A DNA stretch of 12,358 bases from Ettlia oleoabundans (lineage: Eukaryota > Chlorophyta > Chlorophyceae > Chlamydomonadales), in the NCBI GenBank assembly GCA_019693395.1, contig JAAMXP010001494.1, positions 1 to 12,358 on the forward strand, in the 5' to 3' direction. The notes below the pieces were generated by a model. The model searched no databases. It saw nothing but the letters and a program-made list of their open reading frames with translations, and had not been told where the DNA came from. Of the stretch, positions 1 to 8,700 are shown one piece after another. How positions within the stretch are numbered: position 1 is the stretch's first letter; every line of letters starts with the position of its first letter. A program made the translations under genes and the position numbers.

Positions 1-17
1 CCCACCCACCCACGCAC

Positions 18-1003
18 CTCTCCCTCACAAGGTGGTCCAGTCGGTAGGTGGGCTTGCGCGCCGCCAGGCGTGCCACCAGGTCGCGGTTGCGCTTGGCGCC
101 CGCACGCCGCACCTTCTTCTCATAGGCATAAAGCTCCCGCGCCTTCTTCAGCAGCGGCTCATGCAAGAGGTACGAGATGTCCTTGACGTGATAGTATGTC
201 TTGTTCTGGCCCTGTGGATTGAAAGTGGTGGGGTGGGTGGGTGTGTTGGGGGGGAGGGGGGGGGCCCGGCCGTGCGGAATAGAGGAGTGCCAAGCAGCTG
301 CAGGCGGCTCCAGCTCCTTGAGCACCTCATCATGCATCCTGCCTTCCTCAGCCCATGCCCACCCGCATCCCCTCTCCCATACCTCATCTTTCGCACTGCC
401 GACCCCTCTCCCCCATCCCACATCCAACACAACACCCTAGCCCCGCCTGGTCCCCCGGCCGCCCGCCACCACTCCAGCACACACACCTGCGGCTTTTTCT
501 TAGGCTCGCGTGGATGGATGCCCTTGAGGATGCACAGCCGCCTGAACTCGGACAGCTTCAGCTGCAGCTTCTTCAATGCCTGGTTGCGTGTCAGGTACTG
601 AACCGCATTGCCAGACTGGCCCTGCATCACAGGGGAGGAAGAGCAAGGGAGCAAGCATTTGGGCGCCAGCAGCAGCGCAGCAGGCAGCTGGGCAGACAAC
701 TCAGATTAAACTAGCTGAGTTGCTGCAAGTGGAGAGTTTCATTAGAAGTGATGCAAAGCTGCACCGACGGCTGTGGGATGGACAAACCGGGCACAAAGCT
801 GCCGACCCGCGGGCGGCAGATGGCGGCAGAGACCAGGCTGTTCCGCAGGCGAGCGGGCGGGCAGCCTTCAGCCTACAAGGCTTCGGGGTGCCCAGAATGT
901 ATATCATGCGCTGCACGACTTGCAAGATTGCTCGCTGCTGCGCCTTGGGCGAAGCCATGCACCCCCATGCAGCGTGGAGCCCCACCTTTTTCTTCTTCAG
1001 CAT
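18..1003 (-). CDS. PES: Pescadillo homologue, N-terminal part (gene continues past left edge)
   Basis: Pescadillo (yeast Nop7, animal PES1) is a nucleolar protein of the PeBoW/Nop7-Erb1-Ytm1 complex needed to process pre-rRNA and build the 60S ribosomal subunit. Three exons are visible on the minus strand: 1003-986 (the start codon and five more codons, MLKKKK), 621-487 (45 codons) and 211-18 (64 codons plus two bases). Their introns begin GT and end AG, and all junctions up to the third exon fall between codons. The joined product, about 115 residues, matches the Pescadillo N-terminal domain: a basic start, then [20 protein letters not shown], then [18 protein letters not shown], then [15 protein letters not shown], and finally [12 protein letters not shown]. 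The last exon ends at a donor (GTGCGTGGG) at 17-16, and bases 1-17 are intron. The 364-base first intron and 275-base second intron hold no gene; the second is rich in G runs. The ATG at 627-625 is an alternative start, but the 18-base first exon restores the lysine-rich N-terminus typical of the family. The BRCT domain would lie outside the window. Confidence 0.93.
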
Positions 1004-1585
1004 ATTAAGCTCTAGCCAGTTAAACCGACCAACAACCCGCGAGCACGGCAGCGCCGCAGCCGGCTGCTGCGCTTCGAGTGCGGGTTAACGCCGCAGCCCT
1101 TCGCAGCTGTGAACAGCGCCTTGCAATCAAAAGCACATATGCATGCATGCATTGCAAATGGCGAGCGAATAAGAGAGACCGGCGGCGCTGACCTGGCGCG
1201 CCGCATGCCCGGCAGGTGCGCTCTGATGGCTACTCGCACGCGTAAGAAGACAGTGAAATTTACTGTGTTCTAGGCGTCGGCTAGTCTCGCTGTCTAGTAT
1301 AAGCAGCGCGAAACACTTCAAACGCGTGCTTGTGGGCGCATCTAGCCAAAGATCCACAAAGAGCCTGCGGGGGTCCTCCTTCGCTGCATTGCACTTTCGC
1401 CCTCTTTGTTGCCGGGTTTCGACTCATCACAAGTGCGTTACTCCGTGCCGCTGCTGCGAACTTTACTGCTGCTTGCTTGCCTGCTGATGCTTGGGTCCTC
1501 CCGGCGCTGTAGCCGCCACAGCGGTCGAGCCTTCCCTTATGAATCGCCCTGTTCCTGGCTGCATCATCCCACCCACCTGTGCAGC
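1004..1585. promoter_or_regulatory. Divergent promoter / 5' UTR region between PES and the small gene
   Basis: This 582-base gap separates two start codons that point away from each other, so it probably holds both promoters and both 5' UTRs. On the plus strand a TATA-like string (TATAAG, 1298-1303) lies about 285 bases before the chosen start of the small gene. A run of GCAT repeats (ATGCATGCATGCATTGC) lies near 1139-1155; such palindromic GCATGC strings also occur near 5003 and 11830, so they are not specific to this promoter. No convincing coding exon was found here. The stretch after about 1406 is open in the frame of the small gene but looks like 5' UTR. Confidence 0.5.
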
Positions 1586-1861
1586 ATGGATTTCGATGGC
1601 AAACCCTTGCTCCCTGAAAAGCCGATGGGCTTTGGCGCCATCCCCCTGACAGCCTCGGTGCCAACCACACCCGACGTGGCACTGTCAGCTGAGGTGCCCG
1701 CGTCAGGCCGCACGCGCCGAGCCAGCTCTTGGCGCCGCACAACGCATGATGACGACATGCAGGAGATGCAAGTGCGCAAGCAGCTGGGCCTGACCCCCGG
1801 CAAGAAGATGGTCAAGAGCAGTGGCGGCCTCTTTGGCTGGCTGCGCAAAAAGTCTGGCTAG
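1586..1861 (+). CDS. Small unrecognised protein, 91 aa
   Basis: I do not recognise this protein. From the ATG at 1586 it reads 91 residues to the TAG at 1859-1861 without an intron. The N-terminal half is rich in Pro, Ala and Thr (PLLPEKPMGFGAIP, then TASVPTTPDVALSAEVPASG). An RTRRASSWRR basic patch containing RRAS, a possible basophilic-kinase site, follows. Next is an acidic DDDMQEMQ segment, and the protein ends in a basic, Gly-rich tail (LGLTPGKKMVKSSGGLFGWL, then RKKSG). There is no clear membrane span or transit peptide from this start. An in-frame ATG at 1487 would add 33 residues; that extension is Arg/Ser/Cys-rich and less protein-like, and an out-of-frame ATG at 1540 lies between the two. 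The CAG just before the start (1582-1584, CTGTGCAGC) could also be a 3' splice site, making this the last exon of a longer gene. The TGTAA poly(A) signal at 2154-2158 supports transcription on this strand. Confidence 0.6.
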   Translation: MDFDGKPLLPEKPMGFGAIPLTASVPTTPDVALSAEVPASGRTRRASSWRRTTHDDDMQEMQVRKQLGLTPGKKMVKSSGGLFGWLRKKSG

Positions 1862-1964
1862 GAGCTGCAGGGCCAGGTAGTGTGACGGGTCGATATGACA
1901 GATGTTGAGACGCGACGAGTGGACCACAAGAGACCTTAACGTTGGCGCCAAGCAGACCACTGCA

Positions 1965-2031
1965 GCAGACAAACAGCCTAGTGACGCATGACAAACAGCC
2001 AGGTGCAGCATGACAAAACAGCCAGGTGATG
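1965..2031. repeat. Imperfect tandem repeat, about 22-base unit, three copies
   Basis: Three adjoining units share the core GACAAACAGCC: 1965-1985, 1986-2007 and 2008-2031. The second and third differ mainly by one extra A. AATAAACAG-containing sequence follows directly (2034-2055). The repeat lies in the presumed 3' UTR of the small plus-strand gene. Confidence 0.7.
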
Positions 2032-2153
2032 GCAATAAACAGAACCAATAAACAGTCGGGACGTTCTTCTGCAACAATGCCAGGAAGCCGCCTGTCAGCC
2101 AGCAAGCTCAGCGCAGTCAGTCAGCCAGACATTTTGCAGCGTTGAAGTAGTAG

Positions 2154-2158
2154 TGTAA
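2154..2158 (+). terminator. Poly(A) signal TGTAA for the small gene
   Basis: TGTAA is the usual poly(A) signal of chlorophyte nuclear genes. This is the first plus-strand copy after the stop at 1861, giving a 3' UTR of about 300 bases. The AATAAA strings at 2034 and 2047 are alternatives. Confidence 0.55.
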
Positions 2159-2174
2159 TGCCTCTTTGATGTTG

Positions 2175-2179
2175 TTACA
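2175..2179 (-). terminator. VTE3: Poly(A) signal TGTAA for VTE3
   Basis: TTACA on the plus strand reads TGTAA on the minus strand. It is the only minus-strand copy I found between the VTE3 stop and the facing gene, and implies a 3' UTR of about 440 bases. Confidence 0.5.
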
Positions 2180-2522
2180 ATGTTGGTGTGCATCAGATAC
2201 AGATTTTCGGGAGTGCCTAGGCAGCGCTCCAACAAATGTAAAGTATGCCGTGCCCACCTTCAAATGTCAGCACAGCAAAAAATGCCAATGCAATTCTGTA
2301 CAGGTTCAACACACGTCAACTTGCCAAGCAAGTGCCAAATGACTCTCCCGGTGCTGAGTAAGCGCTCAAAACTTGTCTGCCAACGGCCCAGTGCGGGGCC
2401 ACACCAGGTTCTTGAGCCACCTGCAGCATGCAATCACACATGTAAATGTGATTTTTGATGTGTGACGTGAGTAGGCATGGGGCTTATCCCCACCGCATTC
2501 CGAATAAGGCAGCCCTGTAGGA

Positions 2523-2540
2523 GGCAGGCAGGCAGGCAGG
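2523..2540. repeat. GGCA tetranucleotide repeat
   Basis: About four and a half copies of GGCA. On the minus strand this gives a CCTGCC pyrimidine-rich run directly before a CTACAG string at 2520-2515, forming a plausible 3' splice site downstream of the VTE3 stop. Confidence 0.8.
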
Positions 2541-2613
2541 CCAGGCACTGCAGCCTTGTCATGCACCCGGACAAACACCAACCCCACCGCCCAAACAGCA
2601 GGAAGGTTGCCAC

Positions 2614-5261
2614 CTACATGTAAATAGGCAGCAGGAAGTACCAGAACCCTGCAGTTGACAGATAGGAACGGTGTTGAGCATGCAGTGTTGCTGCTACACC
2701 CTCAAACCAAACTGCCTGCACCTGCTGCTGCTGCCGCTGTGCTGTGCAACTGCATGGGCCCTTCTCAGCGGCCCTCAGCACATCGCCCGCCAGTCAGGCA
2801 ATGCAGGCGCACCTCCCAGACTGCCCAGCACCACGCGCAGCAGGAAGGAGAGCGGGTTGGTGCTGCTCTCCTCTGACACCTCCGCCTTTGCGCCCAGCTG
2901 CAGCGGTGAGGGCCCTGCCTCTGGCTTGCGTGCCGTGACTGAGCAGCCCATGATGAGTCCGTGCCGCCGCACACCCCTGTACCAGCTTGGGCCAATGCGC
3001 TTTAGCTGCACGTCAACAAACCCGGCCGCCTTGAACCACTGCAGCCATGGCACGGAAGGCAAGGCAAGGCAAGGCAAGGCAGCAAGGGGGATAAGACAGC
3101 GGGGGGCAGGAGCGGACTGCCTGTGCACGAATGCGGCCAACACATTGAACAGGGACCACAGCGTGCCACAAACACGCGGCACAGCAGCACATCTCCACAA
3201 CTGCAAAGCACCCACCAAGGCGCTCCTTACCCCCGTCGGCACCAGCCGTGACACGACTGCATGCTGCCACCTGTGCATCAGCGACACGTGCAGGCAGGCA
3301 GCTGGCCCCCTGGCCCCTGCCTCCTGCCCCCCTCACCCGCCTATCCTCACCTGCAGGTACTCGTCCTCGGTTGGGAACAGCATCCACAGGTCGGCCATGA
3401 CGCGGGAGATGGGGTGGGTGGGGTGCACTGGCCCAATCATGCAGGCAACCCCGCCGGGGCGCAGCACACGGTAGGCCTCGCAGATGCCCCGCTGAGGCTC
3501 GGGCCAGTACTCTGCACAGCACAGCACGAAGGTGTGTGGGGGGGGCTGGCAAACTAAGCCGACTTGAAACCATCGGATCAGCACGGGCACCAGCTTTCAG
3601 CAGCAAACTGGCAAGCACTCCACAGGTGGTGCAGCCTGGTGTATAGGCATGGGAGAGGAGGAAGATCGGCTGTGTGTGGCCCAGCTGCTGGCTGAAGTCG
3701 CATGCGCGCACCTATGCTGCCTGCCGACACGTATCTGTCAAACGAGTCAGTGTCAAAGGGCAGGTCTTCCGCATCACCCTACACCACGCATAAACACGCA
3801 CACCAATCAATACTGCCAGCAACAGCACAGGGGAAACTGTGTGTGTGTGTGTGCATGTGTGTGGGGTGGGGTGGGGGTGTGACGCAGGAGGTGTGTGGGC
3901 CGCATGATTGACATGGCTGGTCAGGGTCGTGGTTGGCATGGCGCTGTCCCACACAGAAACCTGCCTGCCTAAAGCACTGATCACAAAGGAAAAGCCTTGG
4001 CGACTCACAGGGGGCTGAGCGCAACACCGTTGAAGCGCTGCAGTAAGCACAAACTGTGGCCCCCCCCCCCTTCTTTTGGAGCGCCGTACCTCCATGATGG
4101 TGACCCCCTGCAGATCCGCCTTGGTTCGCGCCTTGGCTAGCTGCTGCGGAGACTGGTCGATGAGGGTGATGTTGGAGGGGGGGATCCCAGCCTTGACAAC
4201 ACCCTGAGTGCAGAAGCCGGTACCACCACCAACATCCACCACCTGTGGGTGGGTAGACACACGTGGCAGGAATGGGCAGGCAGACACACAGGCAGCAGTT
4301 GGTTGCGGAACAGGGATAATATTTGTAAGCCAAGTAACGAAGAAGATAAGCTGCTAGACCAATTGAGGCATCTGCAACCATGCAGTGGACGGACAGCAAG
4401 GCCGCATGCCAGGCCAACCTTGAGGTCTGGGCTGTCAAGCTGTGCCGGCTGAAGAGCATCCTCACGCATGTCGGTGGTCCAATGCCCGGGGTTGACAATG
4501 TAGTCATAAACCTTGGGGAAGATATCGTACAAGAGGGTCAAGAGATCGTGCAAGAGGGTCAGATGGCGAGGCGGGTTAAATCCACGCAACTGCAGAGCTT
4601 CTCAGCGCAGGCAAGGGGCAACACCTGCTGCACACCTGGGACAGGAAGGCGTAGAACACCTTGGCTTCTTGCTTGTGCTGCAGCGCAGGCCCACAACAGC
4701 ATCAACAAGCAAAAATGCTGTCACCCACACGGTTTGGTCTGGTAAGGCGCCATATGTCAAAGCGCGAAGTGAGATTGTCTGCTGCAGTCTACCCAGAAAG
4801 TCTTAGGACTACAAATTGCAACATCACAACTGAAACTTGCATTTGCAATTTGGGACATACGCCGACAGAGAGCACCAGCTCGACATTGCACCGCCAGAAG
4901 CCACGACAGGTGGAGAGCAGCTGCCTCCAGCAGCAGCAATCCCGCCAAACCCCACCGCGAGCATAGCACAGATGCGCTTTACCTATTTGTAGGCTGTGGA
5001 GCATGCATGCAGTGCAGATGCAAAAATGGCAGTTTAGGTATGCTAGAATAGCAATGTGGCTAGACTCTCTTGCTGCCTGCTTCGCAGCCACCGCCTCGCC
5101 TGCCGCACCTGAATAAGGCGGGGCTTGGCACTGAAGTCACGAGCATAAGTCTCTGCCGCCTGCACCACCAAGGTCCTGCGCCCACTAATTTGATTGCAAG
5201 CTGCTGAGCGCCGCAAGTGGGCCCGCAGCGGCTTGGCAGTGGGCAGACTGGTCAGCATCAT
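2614..5261 (-). CDS. VTE3: MPBQ/MSBQ methyltransferase, chloroplast (eight exons, 309 aa)
   Basis: This enzyme uses S-adenosylmethionine to methylate 2-methyl-6-phytyl- and 2-methyl-6-solanyl-benzoquinol, steps toward tocopherol and plastoquinone-9, at the chloroplast inner envelope. Exons are 5261-5109, 4677-4636, 4511-4419, 4242-4090, 3778-3712, 3511-3351, 3038-2813 and 2648-2614; they total 930 bases and join in frame. Residues 1-45 or so look like a transit peptide (tandem Met start, Arg/Ser/Ala-rich). KPRLIQ then leads into HKQEAKVFYAFLSQ. Next come VYDYIVNPGHWTTDM (66-80), SAM motif I VVDVGGGTGF (97-106), the acidic post-I segment LIDQSP (123-128), GDAEDLP (148-154), SAGSIEYWPEPQRG across exons 5-6, and LKRIGPSWYRGVRRHGLIMG in exon 7. 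A hydrophobic tail (FWYFLLPIYM) is the envelope anchor. The arrangement follows Arabidopsis VTE3 closely, but the end is about a dozen residues shorter. All introns are GT..AG; the acceptor of exon 3 is AAG. ATG 5261 is the first in-frame ATG. Simple repeats in the introns carry no gene. Confidence 0.95.
3056..3080. repeat. AAGGC pentanucleotide repeat, five copies
   Basis: Five perfect copies of AAGGC lie in the 312-base intron between VTE3 exons 6 and 7, close to the acceptor of exon 7. On the minus strand they supply part of the pyrimidine-rich stretch before the splice site. Confidence 0.9.
3839..3880. repeat. TG dinucleotide run grading into G-rich tract
   Basis: A TG run with one CA interruption passes into GGGGTGGGGTGGGGG. 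It lies in the 311-base VTE3 intron (4089-3779). On the transcribed strand it reads as CA and C runs and shows no coding content. Confidence 0.85.
4519..4560. repeat. 21-base tandem duplication in a VTE3 intron
   Basis: Two adjoining 21-base units (4519-4539 and 4540-4560) end in CAAGAGGGTC and differ at two positions. They lie in the 124-base intron 4635-4512, ending six bases from the exon 3 acceptor. On the minus strand they form part of the pyrimidine-rich region before the AAG acceptor. Confidence 0.9.
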
Positions 5262-5752
5262 GGCGCGATCGCAGGCTTTACACCACGATCCTGGCCTGCG
5301 CTTAGATTGATGACGCACACGATTGGCAACAGCGAGTGAAATGTACACGGCTGGGGTCCATGTAGGCCAGCTGGACCTCACGGCCCTCCAGGTCCTCTCA
5401 AACTGTCAGCCCATGGTAGTTCACCTCGCATCTTTTCTTTCTCGTAAGTTGGCCGTATTGCGGCTGCAGCGCACTCAGTGCAACACCATCTGATTAAGTC
5501 CCGCCGCCGGGCAAGGCCCAGTCGCGGCAGTGTCGCGTGTGCGCCATCCGCAGCATCAAGGGAAGCGCATATTGGGTAAATTTTAGGCGGTGGCCGCTCG
5601 GGTGCTGCTTGGGGCGAGGCTGGAGCTGGGCAGCACATCAGCACCAGGAGCAACGAGTTAGCGGTTGAGCTAACGCTTCGAGGCCACACAGCGCGGGTGG
5701 CGCGCCTTGCGCCGAGCAGAGGGGCGCCCAGCAGCCCACCGCAGGCACCGCC
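5262..5752. promoter_or_regulatory. Divergent promoter region between VTE3 and the RBBP6-like gene
   Basis: This 491-base gap separates the start codons of two genes transcribed away from each other, so both promoters and 5' UTRs probably lie here. I see no clear TATA box. An AT-richer patch near 5566-5586 (GGGTAAATTTTAGG) stands out in otherwise GC-rich DNA. The plus-strand start context is GCACCGCCATGTCC. No exon was found, although a 330-residue minus-strand frame overlaps the area (see rejected items). Confidence 0.5.
5302..5361 (-). other. Possible upstream ORF in the VTE3 5' UTR
   Basis: A minus-strand ATG at 5361-5359 opens a 19-codon frame ending in TAA at 5304-5302, 40 bases before the VTE3 start. 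If transcription begins upstream of 5361, ribosomes would meet this ATG first, which could lower VTE3 translation. Nothing in the sequence fixes the transcription start, so this is only a candidate. Confidence 0.25.
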
Positions 5753-8700
5753 ATGTCCAGCCAGGTGCGCTACCGCTTCAAGAACGCGGTGGCCGAGGAT
5801 GTGGTTACCTTTGAGGGCGCTGTGATCCAGATTGGCGATGTCAAGCGGCTGATTGCACTCAAGCGGGGCCTTGGGGTGGAGGGGGCAGCGGAGCTGACGT
5901 TGTTTGACCCCAGCACCAACCAGGAGTATGCTGATGACTCTAAGCCCATCCCCCGGAACAGCCTGGTCCTGGTCAAGCGCGCCCCAGCGGCAAAATTCAA
6001 GCCGCTTCAGAGCGCAGCAGGTGATGCAGCAGCGGCAGTCCCCATGTCGCAGCCTTCCATGGCGGCAGCGGCCAACGGCGGCAGCACTCAGTACCCGCAG
6101 CAGGCGGCAGCGGGAGACCAAGCGGCGGACGAGTTTGGCGGCGACTACTACAGCGAGCAGCCCACTGCAGCAATGGTCAGGGAGGACGAGGATAAGGCAC
6201 TGCAAAGCCTGCTGCAGGGCACTGCCAGTACATGGCAGCGGGAAGTGCGGCAGGGCGCGATGCGAGGTCGTGGCAGGGGGCGCGGTGGCGGTAGCGGCGT
6301 GCCTTACGACTACCGTTGTCCTAGGTGAGGCGCAAGGGTCAGAGTTGCCCCACATATATTCAGCTACCACTAAAGTTGGTGAAGTGCTTGTGAATCGTGT
6401 GTTGTGCCACCTCAGGCAGTGCCTGCTTGGGCAGTGTTTGGTGGAGCAATGGAGCTGCTCACCGCTGCCCTTACCTGGTACTCAGGATGCACCGCTCCTG
6501 AGTACCGCTGTCTGCCTTCTTCTGTTCCCCCTTCCACAACCTGCCTACAGGTGTGAAGCCGTTGCGCAGCACTGGGTGCAGGACTGCCCCACCCAGGGCG
6601 ACCCAAACTTTGATCGCAAGCGTGTGAGGCCGCCTGTGGGGATCCCCATGACACGCCTGGCTCGTTCTGAGGAGGGCGGCTTGGTGCTCCCGGGCGGGCA
6701 GACGGGCACCTTGATAGCAAATGAGGATGCGTTTGCTAGAGAGATTCTGGGCCTGCCCACGGCCGCGCCAGCACAGCAGGTGCAGCAGGCAGAGGGAGCC
6801 GCACCTGCCTTAGGGCAGCAGCCCGTGGCGGCAGCTGGCGACACCAAGCCGCCAATTTTGCTGCTTGAAAGCAAGCTTGCGGTGGAAGGGGGCACTGCAG
6901 CAGCAGAGCCTGCTGTCAAGCAAGAAACAGGGGGCCCTGATGTAGCATCGGCAGCAGCACCGGCGGTTGCGCCAGTGTTAGCTGCAGCCGGCGCTGTGGC
7001 CCCTCCACTGCTTGCTGGCGAGGCTGAGCTGGCAGAGGCAGCTCCCTTTGGGGCCATGCCAGGCGCTGGCTTCTTCAGCATGTTCATGCAGACAGCGCTG
7101 CTACCCCGCGGCCCGCCCGATTTTCTGCGCGCCGCGTTTGACCGCCCAGAGCCAATGTCCCGCGCAGGTGCACACCCCCGGCTGCCTGCGCCTGTTGGCT
7201 GGCCTTGTCGCTGTTGATGTCGTAGACCGCCGCCAGTCCTGTTTGAATGTGCTTGCTGCTGCTGCTGCCACTGCTGCTGCTGCTGCTGCTGCTGCTGCTT
7301 CATTGTGTTTCCTGGGCAATCTGTGCAGCAGCTGGTCTACCGCCGTGCCTTCACTCTTCTCGCCTGCCTTGCCTGGCCCCTGCAGAGTTTGAGCGCATGC
7401 AGGATGAATACCGTGCTCGCTTCCAGATGCCCCCGTTGCGCATGCACAACCTGCCGCCGCCACGGCGGCGCACCCCACCCCCTTTCAGGCCACACAGCCC
7501 CCCGCGGCGGCGGCTGCCCAGTCGCGAGCGGCCAGTGTTGCAGCATCGCAGCCGCAGCCGCGAGGAGCGGCGGGTGCTTACCCACCGTGGCCGCAGTCGC
7601 GAACGAAGCTGGGAGCGCAGCGCAAGGGAGGCCAAGGAGCGGCGGCAGCGCAGCCGGGAGCGCAGCAGCAAGGCGCCAGAGAGAGAGAAGGAGAGGGAGA
7701 AGGAAGAGCGGGCTAGAAAGGCACTTGCTGTGAAGGACAAGGAGAAGGAGCGCAGCAGCAAGTCGCATGACAAGGCTAAGGACAAGGTGGGTGCTGCTTG
7801 TGACGGATAAGGACTGGTTGGTAACCGTATGTATAGTAATGGGCACGCTGGTCTGTTGGGAGATGTTGTTCAAGTCGTGCCATCACAAATTGATATGTGT
7901 GGTATTGTTGTGGCAGTTGCTTGACAGTGCTTCCACCGCTCTCTTGCGCAGGTCACCAAGCCTGGCAGCCGCAGCGAGGGGCGTGAGGAACGCTCGCATC
8001 GCAGCAGCCGGCTGGAAGGTGAGGATGAGAAGGGGAAGGCCCTGGAGCGGGACAGCCGGAGGAAGCGCAGCAGGGAGCGGCGGTCTGGCAGCCGCAACCG
8101 CTCGCGTGACCGTGAGCGCCGGCAGCGGCGCGATGAGGGTGTACTTCGGGAGGACCGTTGGCAGCCAGCCACGGATGCTGCTCCTGCAGCAGCTGAGCCC
8201 ATTGCTGGGGTGTTGAAGCAGGAGGATGGTGCGCCTGCTCAGCAGGCCGAAGCACACACTGAAGCAGAGTCTGGTGACGGTGCCAGGTTAGCATTTGTGT
8301 GCTTGCTCCTCATCATATTCACTATTTGTTTCCCGATCAAATCCTTCACTATTCAGCCCTTTATAACTGTGGCCCTCAGTGCCCACACGGTGGTGGCCAG
8401 CCTGTCCGGGCGCCAACGAGTGACAAAAGAGCTGTTGCTGCTACTGCTGCTATTGTTGCCTGCCCTGGAGACTGCTTGCATCTGGATGTTGCTTGCTTCT
8501 GATGAAAAACAAGATCGCGCTCTCTCAGAGCCAGCAGGTCGTCAGTATTTGGCCAGGGCCTGCTCATCTCCAGCGCACGCCGAGATGGCAGCACAGGCGC
8601 CTTGCCCTAAACCCCTGCATTCTGGCTAGGCACTCCAGCCCTGTCTGGAACGCACATGCTCAGGCTCGCTATATGCAAGTACATGGCAGGCCACGTTAGA

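Larger units (their letters stand above)
1862..2613. other. Convergent 3' UTR region between the small gene and VTE3
   Basis: This 752-base stretch lies between the stop of the plus-strand small gene and the TAG of the minus-strand VTE3 gene. It holds both 3' UTRs, an imperfect tandem repeat (1965-2031), two AATAAA strings (2034-2039 and 2047-2052) and poly(A) signals for both strands only 16 bases apart (2154-2158 plus, 2179-2175 minus). Further plus-strand TGTAA strings occur at 2237-2241, 2441-2445 and 2619-2623. A possible alternative last exon of VTE3 lies at 2514-2484. No other gene is seen. Confidence 0.6.

Noticed and set aside
622..700. ATG at 627-625 as the PES start
   Set aside because: It would drop the lysine-rich N-terminus and overlaps a good pyrimidine-tract-CAG acceptor. 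The 18-base exon at 1003-986 with a GTGGGG donor fits the family better.
1139..1155. GCATGC-type palindromes as a specific regulatory element
   Set aside because: The same short string recurs in unrelated places in this window, including introns, so no specific role is supported.
2671..3474. A 267-codon open frame on the plus strand
   Set aside because: It runs antisense across three VTE3 exons and two introns, and its residues show no domain. The VTE3 reading on the other strand matches the plant enzyme residue for residue in many motifs.
5378..6370. A 330-codon open frame on the minus strand
   Set aside because: It lies antisense to RBBP6-like exon 1, whose DWNN translation is clearly the real product, and its own translation is low-complexity Ala/Arg/Leu with no family match. 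It is a by-product of GC-rich codon use.
7101..7478. Gln/Ala/Leu repeat proteins read through the GCT repeat
   Set aside because: The repeat lies in an intron. Exon 2 meets a stop before it, and exon 3 resumes the RBBP6-like frame at 7386.
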